From Planctomycetota bacterium (GTDB taxonomy: Bacteria > Planctomycetota > GCA-002687715 > DRQF01): a stretch of 64,000 nt of DNA. A program made the position numbers and the translations under genes. Positions 6,664 through 16,944 of this stretch are shown piece after piece (position 1 is the stretch's first letter; each line of letters begins with the position of its first letter). Where the stretch lies: contig DRQF01000120.1 of assembly GCA_011369445.1 (NCBI GenBank), forward strand, positions 1 to 64,000, written 5' to 3'. The notes under the pieces were generated by a model. That model saw nothing but the letters and a program-made list of their open reading frames with translations, was not told where the DNA came from and did no database searches.

Positions 6664-8994
6664 TCAGAAGAGGGTCCAGGTCCCGAAGGGGATCATCATG
6701 CCGTCGCCGGCGTCGATCGCGTTCCAGATGCCCAGGGCCGGCGTGACACCGGTGGGAACCTGTTCGGCAAAGGAATCCGGACCCGTGGCACTCGTGTAGG
6801 TGCCGAGGGCGCCCACGAGACCCGTGCCCGTCCCGTCCGTGAAATTCGTGTCCGAGCCGACAGTGCTGTCGCCGTCGGTGACACCGATGATCACGTTGTG
6901 GGAGTTGCCCGCCGGGTTGCTGTCACCCAGGAAGGCCTGGTGATCGAACATGAGGGAGTTTGGTCCCAGTGCCCCGAAAGTCACCGAAGCCGTTCCCGCG
7001 GGGTTGCCCGTGGTCCAGTGGTACTGGTTGCTGAAAGACACCTGCACCGTGTTCACCGTCGTGTCCTCGGTCACGTCGATGGTGGGGCTGGGGCTTCCGA
7101 GACTGTTCGGGTTGTTGAGGTCCGACCACATCACCGCCACGCCGGGGCGGGGATTCGTGGTCGGCGTGCTCTGCCAACCCGCGAAGAACTCGGGCAAGCT
7201 CTCGCTGAAGTCCGAGCTGCTGGAACCAAAGGTCAGGTAACCATGCCCGTGGAGGAAGAAGTTCGTGTACTGCAATCCGTACAGAGAAACCGGCACGGTC
7301 AGGGTGTGCGGGAACACGTTGCCGCCGTTCGTCACGGCGTAGCTCGTGAGCACAATACCGGAGTTGACCACCGTCACCGGAACCGTGAAGGTACTGCCGT
7401 TCATGAAGATGACCTGCATGTCGTAGGTGCCGGGCGCCGGGAAAGCGGGCGTCACGATCTCGACCCCCTCGAAGTCCCGGAAGGGGCTCATCGAAGGATT
7501 GTTGGGCAACGAGAACGGTGTACTGGCGGTGCCGTCGAGGACGCCGACGACCGTGGCCGGCAGCGCGAGACCCGCCGGGTCGAAGACCACGGTTCCCTGG
7601 CCGAGCATGTCGGCGAAACCGTGGAACTTACCCACCACATGAATGACTTCCCCACCGGCCACGTCGAGGCTGTTCACGTCGACGCCCCGGACGTCATCGG
7701 GCGCCAAGGCCGACGCGGTCGCCGTATAACCCGTGTCTCCGGGAACGAGAGCCCAGGGCTGGGGCTGGAAGACGATGTTCTGCGTGTTCCAACTGTGAAT
7801 CCAGTTGTAGGCGCGAGGCGTGCCCATCCCGTCGTATCCCAACAAGGTGGCGTTCGTCTGGTTGTTGTCGTGCTCCTCGATCTGGGCGACACCCAAGCCA
7901 CCCGTGGGGTTGGCATGGAGGTCCGTGTCCGCGCCACCGCCCATGAGGGCCAGCCCGCCTGGGGTGTGGCCGATGAGCCCTGATCCGTTCTGCACGCTCG
8001 CCGTGGGATCCATCTGGACGAGGTCGATCTTGAAGTTGCCATCGTTGGCGTTGGAAAAGAGCTGATCTTGCAGCTGCAAGGTCACCTCGAACATATTCGA
8101 GTCGGTGTCGCCGAAGTGAGAAAGGCCGCCCGGCTGGACCGTGGGATCCCCGTAGGCGATGCGAACCTGGTTGCTGCTCTCCTGGTAGAGGATCTGGTTG
8201 GACGTGCCGCTCTGCCAGTCGGCCAGGAAGATCGCGATGGCCGGTTCGGCGTTCAGGAAACTCACGGCATCAATGGTGAAGCCGCCATTGGTGACAGAAC
8301 TTCCGCTCGAGAAATTCACGTAGCCGTTCGCGTTTAGGAAGACCTCCGTGTAGGCGGTTCCGTGGAAGTTGAACACCTTGCCGGAGATGAAGGGCACTTG
8401 GAACGACCCCGAAGAGGTGGGCGTCGCGATGACGATCTGCCCACCCTGGAAGTTGGCGTCGACCGCCTCGGTGTTGTCCAGGTTGAAGGGAGGCTGCGTC
8501 GGGTCCTGCACGATGCCCTGGAAAGCCGCGTGGCTGCCATCCAAAGCCGTGCCGGCCGCGAGGGAGAGGACGAACTCCGGCGGCGTACCCAGAACCGCGC
8601 TTCCCTGATTCGAAGCGAAGAAAGGATCGAGAGGGCCCACGCTCAAGCCCAGGCCATCGCCCACCAGGACGATGCCGCCGGGAACGGAGACGCCGGCCGT
8701 GCCGATGTCGATGGAACCGCCCCACGGCACGGGAAAGACGTTTCCGGTGGCAGGGCTCATCGGGCTGTAGAGGAGAAGCAACGGCACTCCGCCATTCGCA
8801 TTGGTGGCAATCCGCAGATCGAAAATACCGGGGACCGGCACGGTGACGTCGTGGTCGACGGGATCCGTCATGCTGGGCACCTCACCCTGAAGAGTGAGGG
8901 CGGCGTTCGGCCCGTTGACGTCGAACTGGGCGTTCGAAAGCGTCGTGAGCAAAAGGACAAGACCGACGCAGAGGGTCGGAATTCGGCTTCTCAT
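6664..8994 (-). CDS. Secreted protein with nidogen-like domains and an IPT/TIG-like segment
   Basis: Signal peptide MRSRIPTLCVGLVLLLTTLSNAQ; two NIDO-like blocks (FLNANGYVNFSSG...IAIFLADWQSG...; FLHGHGYLTFGSSSSDFSESLPEFFAGWQ...VAVMWSDLNN) and VRGVDVNSLDVAGGEVIHVVG IPT-like segment. Confidence 0.5.
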   Translation of the reverse strand: MRSRIPTLCVGLVLLLTTLSNAQFDVNGPNAALTLQGEVPSMTDPVDHDVTVPVPGIFDLRIATNANGGVPLLLLYSPMSPATGNVFPVPWGGSIDIGTAGVSVPGGIVLVGDGLGLSVGPLDPFFASNQGSAVLGTPPEFVLSLAAGTALDGSHAAFQGIVQDPTQPPFNLDNTEAVDANFQGGQIVIATPTSSGSFQVPFISGKVFNFHGTAYTEVFLNANGYVNFSSGSSVTNGGFTIDAVSFLNAEPAIAIFLADWQSGTSNQILYQESSNQVRIAYGDPTVQPGGLSHFGDTDSNMFEVTLQLQDQLFSNANDGNFKIDLVQMDPTASVQNGSGLIGHTPGGLALMGGGADTDLHANPTGGLGVAQIEEHDNNQTNATLLGYDGMGTPRAYNWIHSWNTQNIVFQPQPWALVPGDTGYTATASALAPDDVRGVDVNSLDVAGGEVIHVVGKFHGFADMLGQGTVVFDPAGLALPATVVGVLDGTASTPFSLPNNPSMSPFRDFEGVEIVTPAFPAPGTYDMQVIFMNGSTFTVPVTVVNSGIVLTSYAVTNGGNVFPHTLTVPVSLYGLQYTNFFLHGHGYLTFGSSSSDFSESLPEFFAGWQSTPTTNPRPGVAVMWSDLNNPNSLGSPSPTIDVTEDTTVNTVQVSFSNQYHWTTGNPAGTASVTFGALGPNSLMFDHQAFLGDSNPAGNSHNVIIGVTDGDSTVGSDTNFTDGTGTGLVGALGTYTSATGPDSFAEQVPTGVTPALGIWNAIDAGDGMMIPFGTWTLF

Positions 8995-9143
8995 GTTGAG
9001 TCTCCAATAAACCAAACGAATGGGTGACGGGTAGGCAGCGCTCTTCGAGTTTCACGCTCGGATTGGCAGCGACGCGGTCGGCCCGGTAGGATCCCCGGGA
9101 GCCTTCTGTGAATCCTGCCAAGTCCAACCCGTGGAGTCCACCC

Positions 9144-9965
9144 ATGCGTCAGGGAATGTTGCTGCTTCTGGCCCTCGTTCTCGTGCTTCCCGGCCAGCCG
9201 AATCCGCCCCATCCCAAGCTGCAGAGTACGCTGTGGGTCCAGACATCGGCCCTTTGGCCGAGTCTCTGCCGCCAAGCCTACCGGAGCGCAGAGATGCAAC
9301 TCGACGAGGCCCTCGCCGACAACTCCTGGTCGGCCATGATGGAACAGGCTTCCATGCGCGGACTTAGGACGATGCCCCCAGCATTGATCGTCGATGTCGA
9401 CGAGACCGTCCTCGACAACTCCCCCTTCCAAGCCCGCCTGATCAAGACGGGAGGCTCCTTCACCGCCGCAGCCTGGGCGGAATGGGCCGACGAGGCGAAC
9501 GCACTCCCCATCCCGGGCGCCCTGCCCTTCTTGCAAAAAGCGGCGATGCGAGGAGTTCGAGTCTTCTACGTCACCAACCGCCCCCACGAGCTCGAGGACT
9601 CCACCCGAAGAAACCTCGCCCGATGGGGCTTTCCTCTGGCGAGCGATGAAGACTGCATCCTCACCCTCGGCGAGACGCCGGAATGGGGCTCCGACAAGAC
9701 CACCCGCCGCCGTCACGTCGCCGCCAACTACCGGGTCATCTTCCTCTTCGGCGACGACCTCGGCGACTTCATTCCCCAGCCCCGACGGTCCGTGGCCGAT
9801 CGGCGCCACATGGTGGACGAGATGCAGGGGTTCTTCGGCACGCGCTGGTTCGCGTTGCCCAACCCTGTCTATGGGAGCTGGGAACGCGCCCTCGTCGGCA
9901 ACCGCCGCGTCAACGCGGAAGAACGGGAGAAGCTCCGACTGCGCGCTCTCGACGAGCGCCGCTGA
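9144..9965 (+). CDS. Acid phosphatase / 5'-nucleotidase, lipoprotein e(P4) family (HAD superfamily)
   Basis: ALIVDVDETVLDNSPFQARLI (DxDxT), VFYVTNRP, LFGDDLGDF; N-terminal signal sequence. Confidence 0.85.
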   Translation: MRQGMLLLLALVLVLPGQPNPPHPKLQSTLWVQTSALWPSLCRQAYRSAEMQLDEALADNSWSAMMEQASMRGLRTMPPALIVDVDETVLDNSPFQARLIKTGGSFTAAAWAEWADEANALPIPGALPFLQKAAMRGVRVFYVTNRPHELEDSTRRNLARWGFPLASDEDCILTLGETPEWGSDKTTRRRHVAANYRVIFLFGDDLGDFIPQPRRSVADRRHMVDEMQGFFGTRWFALPNPVYGSWERALVGNRRVNAEEREKLRLRALDERR

Positions 9966-9989
9966 CTCGGTCGGCCGCGGCTTCGTCGT

Positions 9990-10304
9990 TCACGCCCCGG
10001 CCAGCTTCTCTTCCACGCTTTGCACCTTGTCGTCCATCGACTGGTCTCGGTCGACGCGCGTTCCGAAGCGCAGTGTGGAGCTAATCCGCGGTGCCCCCAT
10101 CTCGTGAACCCGTTCATGACAGCGTTTGATCGCCGCCATGACGTCGTCCCATTCGCCCTCCACATTCGTCCCGTAGGCGTGCAGCTTGTGGGCGAGGCCC
10201 ATCTGTTGAAAAACCTTCTCGCACTCGGCCACGTAGTCCGAAACGCTCGTCCCCACACCGAGGGGAATCACGCAAAGATCCGCGATCACTTTCATCCGTC
10301 TCAT
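9990..10304 (-). CDS. MTH1187/YqgV-like thiamine-binding family protein
   Basis: 104 aa; MKVIADLCVIPLGVGTSVSDYVAECEKVFQQMGLAHKLHAYGTNVEGEWDDVMAAIKRCHERVHEMGAPRISSTLRFGTRVDR. Confidence 0.85.
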   Translation of the reverse strand: MRRMKVIADLCVIPLGVGTSVSDYVAECEKVFQQMGLAHKLHAYGTNVEGEWDDVMAAIKRCHERVHEMGAPRISSTLRFGTRVDRDQSMDDKVQSVEEKLAGA

Positions 10305-10313
10305 CCTTTGCTA

Positions 10314-11096
10314 ATGCGGTTCATGGAAGCCCGCGACATTCTCTCCCATCTTCGCACCCAAACCCTCGGGAGAACACTCCGTCTCCATGACGAGGTCGAC
10401 TCCACCAACCTGAGAGCGGTCGCCGCCATCCGGACCGGCTGCGCCGTTCACGGGGAGGTCCATATGGCTCGTAGACAAACAGCCGGACGCGGCACCGGCG
10501 AGCGGTCCTGGGATTCGGCATCGCCTGACGGGCTCTGGGCCACCCTCGTACTCCTGGAGGGTCCGCCCCTGCCCGCCCCTCTCCCCTTCTGGCCCGCTCT
10601 CGCCATCCACGACGTGCTCACCCGGGAATTCGCCGTCCCCGCCCGCCTGAAGTGGCCGAACGACGTACTCGTCCATGCGAGAAAGATCGCCGGCATCCTC
10701 GTGGAGACGACCCCCACCCCCGACGGAGGGCAAGGTTATGCGGTGGGGATGGGCGTCAATCTCCTCCAGACCGCCTTCGAAGGCGACCTCGCTGGGACCG
10801 CCACGTCCCTACGCATGGAAATCGGGCTCGATGTGCCGCCGGCGGCCTTCCTCATCTCGCTCCTCGAAGCCTTGGAAGCCTGGGAGGAACGCGACCTTCT
10901 GGATGGCTTCGTGAAGGCGTCCCGCATGCTTCTGCGCCCCCTTCGCGCCGAACGCGACGGGACATGGATCACAGCAACCCCCATCGGCATCACGAAGGAG
11001 GGTTTCTTGGAGGTGGAACGCGAGGACGGCTCCCTCGAGACCTGGGTCTCGGGCGGCGCCGTCCGCATCGATCCCGAAAGCCTCGATCAGCCCTGA
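10314..11096 (+). CDS. birA: Biotin--[acetyl-CoA-carboxylase] ligase
   Basis: LHDEVDSTNLRA, RRQTAGRGTGERSWDS, LKWPNDVLVHARKIAGILVE, VGMGVNL biotin ligase motifs; no N-terminal HTH. Confidence 0.88.
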   Translation: MRFMEARDILSHLRTQTLGRTLRLHDEVDSTNLRAVAAIRTGCAVHGEVHMARRQTAGRGTGERSWDSASPDGLWATLVLLEGPPLPAPLPFWPALAIHDVLTREFAVPARLKWPNDVLVHARKIAGILVETTPTPDGGQGYAVGMGVNLLQTAFEGDLAGTATSLRMEIGLDVPPAAFLISLLEALEAWEERDLLDGFVKASRMLLRPLRAERDGTWITATPIGITKEGFLEVEREDGSLETWVSGGAVRIDPESLDQP

Positions 11097-12094
11097 AGGA
11101 AGCGTGCCACGTCCTTCGCCGCGTAGGTCAAGATGACGTCCGCACCGGCGCGGCGGATACAAAGGTGGGATTCCATCATCACGGCCTGATGATCGAGCCA
11201 CCCCTTCTCTCCCGCCGCGATGAGCATCGCGTACTCGCCGCTCACGTGATACGCGGCGACGGGCACGGAGGAGGCCTCCTTCACCCGCCAAAGCACGTCG
11301 AGATAGGGCAGGGCCGGCTTGACCATGACCATGTCCGCGCCCTCCTCGATATCGAGGGTGAGTTCGCGCAAGGCCTCTTTCCCGTTGGCGGGATCCATCT
11401 GATAGGTCTTCTTGTCGCCGAAGCGCGGCGCCGATTCCAACGCGTCTCGGAAGGGACCGTAGAACGACGAGGCGTACTTGGCCGTGTAGGCAAGGATGCC
11501 CACATCGGTGAACCCCGCCTCGTCGAGGGATTCCCGAATGAATCCCACGCGGCCGTCCATCATGTCGGAGGGTGCCACGATGTCCGCCCCCGCTTTCGCC
11601 TGCGCGATCGCCATGGCGGCCAGCACCTCGAGGGTTTCGTCATTGACGATGACCCCATCCCGCACGATGCCGTCGTGTCCGTCGCTGGAATAGGGGTCCA
11701 TCGCCACATCCGTGATGACGGTGAGGGCGGGCGCCGCCTCCTTGAGGGCCTTGATCGTCCGCTGGAGCAGACCATCCGGGTTGGTCGACTCCGTCGCCAT
11801 GGAATCCTTCAAACTCTCGTCGATCGCAGGGAAAAGGGCCACGGCCGGGATTCCCAAGGCCTCCGCCTCCTTCACCTCTCCCACGAGCACGTCGATGCTC
11901 ATCCGTTCGACGCCCGGCATCGAGGAGATCGGTTGGCGGGTATCCTCACCGTCCACGACGAAGACCGGCCAGATGAGATTGTCCGGCGAAAGGTGCGTCT
12001 CCCGCACCATGCGACGGATGGAATCCGTGCGCCGGTTCCTCCGCGGTCGCTCCGGCAGATCCAGGACGTATTCGAGTTCGTTTTCGTCCGTCAT
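11087..12094 (-). CDS. hemB: Delta-aminolevulinic acid dehydratase (porphobilinogen synthase)
   Basis: RRMVRETHLSPDNLIWPVFVVDG, GADIVAPSDMMDGRVGFIRE, YTAKYASSFYGPFRDA, DMVMVKPALPYLD, VAAYHVSGEYAMI-type motifs. Confidence 0.95.
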   Translation of the reverse strand: MTDENELEYVLDLPERPRRNRRTDSIRRMVRETHLSPDNLIWPVFVVDGEDTRQPISSMPGVERMSIDVLVGEVKEAEALGIPAVALFPAIDESLKDSMATESTNPDGLLQRTIKALKEAAPALTVITDVAMDPYSSDGHDGIVRDGVIVNDETLEVLAAMAIAQAKAGADIVAPSDMMDGRVGFIRESLDEAGFTDVGILAYTAKYASSFYGPFRDALESAPRFGDKKTYQMDPANGKEALRELTLDIEEGADMVMVKPALPYLDVLWRVKEASSVPVAAYHVSGEYAMLIAAGEKGWLDHQAVMMESHLCIRRAGADVILTYAAKDVARFLQG

Positions 12095-12249
12095 GGCCCG
12101 TCTCCTTGGTGTCCGCCCGAGAGCGGTCGTCCTTGTCACGGCGCCCCCGACCGGCGATAACGAATCGCCCGGGGCGTCCCGGGCAAATCTGCGCCTTCCA
12201 CCCCTTCGGGTCAAGGCCGACGTTCAACTCCGCCGGGAGCCACCGCACG

Positions 12250-12909
12250 ATGACCGACAGCTCTGAGCCCCTGCGGGATGACCGACTCGTCGGAGTGGAG
12301 GACGGCCCGCAGGTGGAGATCAAGGTCAAGGGGTCCCGCTTCCTCGCTCAGGTCTTTCAGGTGATGACCGAGGCCGAGGCGAGGGAGCGATTGCGAATCA
12401 TCCGCAAGCGCTACCACGACGCCACCCACCACGGGAGCGCTTGGCGGCTCCCGCCCCCGCAAGACCCCATCGAGGCAGCGGACGACGACGGTGAGCCCTC
12501 CGGGACGACCGGTCCACCCATCCTCTTGCAACTCCGAGGGGCCGAACTCCTGGGCGCCCTGTGCATCGTCACACGGTGGTTCGGCGGCACGAAGCTCGGA
12601 ACGGGCGGGCTCGCTCGCGCGTACGGGGACGCCGCGGCACAAGCCGTCGCGGCCGCGCCCCGGACGACCCTGTGGCGCGCGCAGCAAATCCGCCTCGAGC
12701 CCTCATGGGAGGACGTGGGGGCCATCGAAGCGGTGCTGGCGCGGGAGGCTTCAAGACTCCTCAGCATCGACCGCAGCTTCGGCGAGCGCCCCGTATTCAC
12801 CCTCACGGTCCCCCTGAGTCAATGTGTCCCCATCCTCGATGCCGTCCGCCAGGCCACCGGCGCTCGCGCCCAGGCTCACCCCGGGCCTGAGTTCCTCCAC
12901 CCGGCTTAG
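12250..12909 (+). CDS. IMPACT/YigZ family protein
   Basis: VKGSRFLAQVFQVMTEAEAR..., IVTRWFGGTKLGTGGLARAYGDAAAQAV signature of UPF0029/IMPACT. Confidence 0.88.
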   Translation: MTDSSEPLRDDRLVGVEDGPQVEIKVKGSRFLAQVFQVMTEAEARERLRIIRKRYHDATHHGSAWRLPPPQDPIEAADDDGEPSGTTGPPILLQLRGAELLGALCIVTRWFGGTKLGTGGLARAYGDAAAQAVAAAPRTTLWRAQQIRLEPSWEDVGAIEAVLAREASRLLSIDRSFGERPVFTLTVPLSQCVPILDAVRQATGARAQAHPGPEFLHPA

Positions 12910-12985
12910 ACATCCTTCCCAAGTCGCCGGGATCGGATAACGTCTTCTTGTCTCACCCACCGACTCGGTCTGGAGCAGATTCGAC

Positions 12986-15229
12986 ATGACGCGCATCGTG
13001 AGTATCGGCGGGGGCCCGGGCGGGCTCTATTCCGCAATCCTCCTCAAAAAAGCCTTCCCCGAAACCACCATCGAGGTCTTCGAACGGAATGCACCGGACG
13101 ACACCTTCGGGTGGGGCGTCGTTTTCTCAGACGAAACGCTACAGGCCTTCGAAGAGGAAGACCCTGAGAGCTATCGGAGCATCACGGAGAGCTTCATCCA
13201 CTGGACGGACATCGACACGTTCCACAGGGGCGAGCACGTTCGATCCACGGGCCACGGGTTCTCGGGACTCTCCCGCCAGCGGCTACTAACGATCCTGCAG
13301 GATCGCGCCCAGGACCTCGGCGTGGCCATCCACTTCAAAACGGAGATCGACTCTCTCGACGAGGTGGGCGAAGCCGATCTGCTCATCGCGGCCGACGGCG
13401 TCAACAGTTTCATCCGCGAACGGTACGCGGACAGCTTCCGCCCCACCGTCGACTGGCGGAAATGCCGGTTCTCCTGGCTGGGCACCAACAAGCCCCTCGA
13501 AGCCTTCACGTTCATCTTCAAGCGGAACGAACACGGGCTTTTCCGCGTCCACGCCTACCCCTTCCAGGAGGGTCTCGGTACGTGGATTGTGGAATGCACG
13601 GAAGACACCTGGAAGAACGCCGGCCTGGACAAGGTCGACGACGAAGGCACGGTGAAGTACTGCGAGGACCTCTTCGCCGAGGAGTTGGACGGACACCATC
13701 TGCTGGCGAACCGTTCCATCTGGCGTCGCTTTCCCACAATCACCTGCGAGAACTGGCGGCACGGCAACGTCGTTCTTCTGGGTGACGCGGTCCACACCGC
13801 CCACTTCTCCATCGGCTCGGGCACGAAGCTCGCCATGGAGGATGCCGTAGCGCTCCGCGATGCCCTCGTGACCCACGGGATGAACGACATAGCCCGCACG
13901 CTGGATGCCTACCAGGAGGCTCGACGCGTGGACGTCATCAAGGTGCAAAAGGCTGCCGACACGAGTCTCAAGTGGTTCGAGAACACCGAGCGCTACGAGG
14001 AGCAGCCGATCCTCCAGTTCACCTTCAACCTCATGACGCGCTCCAAGAAGATCACCTGGGACAACCTCGCCCTGAGGGACCCGGATCTCGTCGCCAAAGT
14101 GGCGGAGTGGTTTCGCGAATCGCAGGGCGCGCCCCGCACGAGCGAGGGCAAGGCGCCCGAACCCGTCTTCACACCCTACTCCATTGGCGCCTTGAAGCTG
14201 GTCAATCGGGTCGTCGTGAGCCCGATGTGCCAGTACTCCGCAGACGAGGGAGTCCCCAACGACTGGCATCGCATCCACTACGGCGAGCTCGCTCTTGGTG
14301 GAGCGGGCCTCATCATGACCGAGATGACCAACGTCTCGCCCGAAGGGCGAATCACGCTGGGTTGCGCGGGCCTTTGGAACGAGACCCAGGAGAGGGCGTG
14401 GAAGCAGATCGTGGACTTCGCTCACGCCCACGCGAAAGGTCGCATCGGGATTCAGTTGGCCCACGCCGGCCGCAAGGGTTCCGCGCACCTGCCATGGGAA
14501 AAAGAGGACACACCGCTTGGCCCCGATGAGGGCGCATGGACGACGCTCGGCCCGAGTTCGCTTTCCTGGGACGATGGATGGCCAGCGCCCAAGGAGATGG
14601 ATCGCTCCGACATGGACCGCGTCCGCGACGATTTCGTCGCCGCCGCTGAACGCGCTCAGCGCGCGGGCTTCGATCTCATCGAGTTGCACATGGCCCACGG
14701 CTACCTGCTCTCGAGCTTCCTCTCACCGCTTTCCAACCGTCGAACGGACGAGTACGGAGGCTCCCTGGCCAATCGGATGCGCTATCCCCTGGAGGTCTTC
14801 CGCGCCGTGCGCGCCGCCTGGCCCGAGGAGAAGCCCCTCATCGTACGGGTCACGGCGAGCGACTGGCACGCGGACGGCCAGACGGTGGAAGACACCGTCC
14901 AGATCGCCCTCGCCTTGAAAGAGGCGGGCTGCGCCCTGCTCGACGTCTCCAGCGGCGGCAACGCGCCGGATTCCGCTCCCATCTACGGACGGATGTATCA
15001 GGTCCCCTTCGCCGAACAGATCGCTCATGACACGGGCATTCCCGTCATGGCGGTAGGCGCCATCCTGGGCGCCGATCACGCGAACACCATCCTCGCGGCG
15101 GGGCGGGCCCACCTATGCGCCATGGCCAGACCCCACCTGCGCGACCCCCATCTCACCCTCAACGCCGCGAATCGTTACGAGTTCCCGGATCAGTTCTGGC
15201 CGCCCCAGTACGTCCGGGGCAGGATTTGA
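12986..15229 (+). CDS. Bifunctional FAD monooxygenase / OYE-type oxidoreductase, 2-aminobenzoyl-CoA monooxygenase/reductase-like (or salicylyl-CoA 5-hydroxylase-like)
   Basis: N-terminal IGGGPGGLYSAILLKKAFP and NVVLLGDAVHTAHFSIGSGTKLAMEDA; C-terminal old-yellow-enzyme NRVVVSPMCQYSA...GIQLAHAGRKGS...DLIELHMAHGYLLSSFLSPLSNRRTDEYGGS; 747 aa fusion. Confidence 0.85.
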   Translation: MTRIVSIGGGPGGLYSAILLKKAFPETTIEVFERNAPDDTFGWGVVFSDETLQAFEEEDPESYRSITESFIHWTDIDTFHRGEHVRSTGHGFSGLSRQRLLTILQDRAQDLGVAIHFKTEIDSLDEVGEADLLIAADGVNSFIRERYADSFRPTVDWRKCRFSWLGTNKPLEAFTFIFKRNEHGLFRVHAYPFQEGLGTWIVECTEDTWKNAGLDKVDDEGTVKYCEDLFAEELDGHHLLANRSIWRRFPTITCENWRHGNVVLLGDAVHTAHFSIGSGTKLAMEDAVALRDALVTHGMNDIARTLDAYQEARRVDVIKVQKAADTSLKWFENTERYEEQPILQFTFNLMTRSKKITWDNLALRDPDLVAKVAEWFRESQGAPRTSEGKAPEPVFTPYSIGALKLVNRVVVSPMCQYSADEGVPNDWHRIHYGELALGGAGLIMTEMTNVSPEGRITLGCAGLWNETQERAWKQIVDFAHAHAKGRIGIQLAHAGRKGSAHLPWEKEDTPLGPDEGAWTTLGPSSLSWDDGWPAPKEMDRSDMDRVRDDFVAAAERAQRAGFDLIELHMAHGYLLSSFLSPLSNRRTDEYGGSLANRMRYPLEVFRAVRAAWPEEKPLIVRVTASDWHADGQTVEDTVQIALALKEAGCALLDVSSGGNAPDSAPIYGRMYQVPFAEQIAHDTGIPVMAVGAILGADHANTILAAGRAHLCAMARPHLRDPHLTLNAANRYEFPDQFWPPQYVRGRI

Positions 15230-15313
15230 CCCCGGAAATCCCGGCACCCCCGCTGACAAGGTCGCCTCTCCCGTGGTATGAAGGAGCGGGATCGAGGTGG
15301 AGACGAACAAACG

Positions 15314-16852
15314 ATGTGGAATTGGATACAGGAATGTCCCTGGCAGGCCATCTTCTTGGCCTTCGGGATTCTCATTGTCGTGGTCGCCATCCGCGACATT
15401 TTTTTCGCGTCCAAAAAGCACGCCATCCGGCACAACTTCCCTGTGGTGGGAAACCTGCGCTATTGGTTGGAGACCATCGGACCGGAGCTTCGCCAGTATT
15501 GGGTCGCCAACGATCGTGAGGAGTTGCCCTTCAACCGAAGTGAGCGATCCTGGATCTACGCCTCCGCGAAGAACCAGAACAAGAACTTCGGATTCGGCAC
15601 TGCGGAGCAGATCTATTCCACCGGCTATCCCATCATCAAGCAGGCCGAGTTCCCCTTTCCCGAATCCAAGGCCCACCATGCGAACGGCGACACGACCGCC
15701 ATCCCCTGCGTCAAGGTCATGGGACAATCACACAACCGCAAACGCCCATGGCGACCGCCATCGATCGTCAACATATCGGCCATGTCGTTCGGGTCTCTCG
15801 GTTATCGAGCGATTTCCTCGCTGAATCGGGGAGCGAAGGAGGCTGGCTGCTACCACAACACCGGTGAAGGCGGACTCAGTCCCTACCACCTCTTGGGTGC
15901 CGACGTGGTCTGGCAAATCGGCACGGGATACTTCGGGGCTCGTGACGAGAACGGCCGCTTTTCCCTCGAGAAGGTTGCGGACACCGTCGAGAAACATCCC
16001 CAGGTGCGCGCCATCGAGATCAAGCTCTCCCAAGGGGCGAAACCCGGAAAGGGCGGCATCCTTCCTGGAGCGAAAGTCACAGCGGAGATCGCGGCCATCC
16101 GGCACATCCCGGAAGGCCAAGACTGCATCTCCCCCAATGCCCACGTCGAGTTCGAAAACGTGGACGAGCTCATCACCTTCGTCGAGAAGATCGCCAAGCG
16201 AACCGGTCTACCCGTCGGCATCAAGTCGGCGATCGGCAAGCTCGATTTCTGGCACGATCTGGCGGCTCAGATGAAAGAGCGCGGCGAAGGGCCCGACTAC
16301 ATCGCCATCGATGGTGGAGAAGGCGGCACCGGCGCGGCACCCTTGACCTTCGCCGACCACGTCTCGCTGCCATTCAAGATCGGGTTCGAGCGGGTCTATC
16401 GGATCTTCCAGGCGGCCGAGGTATCCAAGGACATCGTCTGGATCGGAGCCGGCAAGTTGGGTTTCCCCGACCGCGCCCTCATCGCGCTGGCCATGGGCTG
16501 CGACATGGTCTACGTGGCCCGGGAAGCGATGATCGCCATCGGCTGCATCCAGGCTCAGAAATGCCACACGGGTCACTGCCCCGTCGGCGTCGCCACTCAG
16601 AACAAGTGGCTCCAGGCGGGCTTGAACATCGAAGACAAGTCCAGGCGTTTCGCCAACTACGTCAAGAGCTTCCGCAAAGAACTTCTGACCCTGGCGCATG
16701 CGTGCGGCTACGAGCATCCCGCCGACGTGACCGGCCGGGACATCGAGTTCAGCACCGGGGTCAATCAATTCACGAACCTGGAGGACCTCATGGGCTACAA
16801 GAAGGATCGCTTCGGCCCCATCTCCATGAGCGATCTCACCCCCGTGGACTGA
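15314..16852 (+). CDS. FMN-binding glutamate synthase family protein
   Basis: NISAMSFGSLGYRAISSLNRGAKEAGCYHNTGEGGLSPYH, DYIAIDGGEGGTGAAPLTFADHVSLP, QAQKCHTGHCPVGVATQ; N-terminal TM. Confidence 0.92.
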   Translation: MWNWIQECPWQAIFLAFGILIVVVAIRDIFFASKKHAIRHNFPVVGNLRYWLETIGPELRQYWVANDREELPFNRSERSWIYASAKNQNKNFGFGTAEQIYSTGYPIIKQAEFPFPESKAHHANGDTTAIPCVKVMGQSHNRKRPWRPPSIVNISAMSFGSLGYRAISSLNRGAKEAGCYHNTGEGGLSPYHLLGADVVWQIGTGYFGARDENGRFSLEKVADTVEKHPQVRAIEIKLSQGAKPGKGGILPGAKVTAEIAAIRHIPEGQDCISPNAHVEFENVDELITFVEKIAKRTGLPVGIKSAIGKLDFWHDLAAQMKERGEGPDYIAIDGGEGGTGAAPLTFADHVSLPFKIGFERVYRIFQAAEVSKDIVWIGAGKLGFPDRALIALAMGCDMVYVAREAMIAIGCIQAQKCHTGHCPVGVATQNKWLQAGLNIEDKSRRFANYVKSFRKELLTLAHACGYEHPADVTGRDIEFSTGVNQFTNLEDLMGYKKDRFGPISMSDLTPVD

Positions 16853-16944
16853 GGCTTACCTTCATTTCCTCTCGCCGATGCGCAGGTCGGTGTGAGACCC
16901 CGGACAAACTGGGAGCGTCGCGGCGAGCGGTCCGGGTAGGACTC

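Noticed and set aside
11087-11096. 10-bp convergent overlap of birA and hemB
   Set aside because: Common in compact genomes; no reason to infer function.
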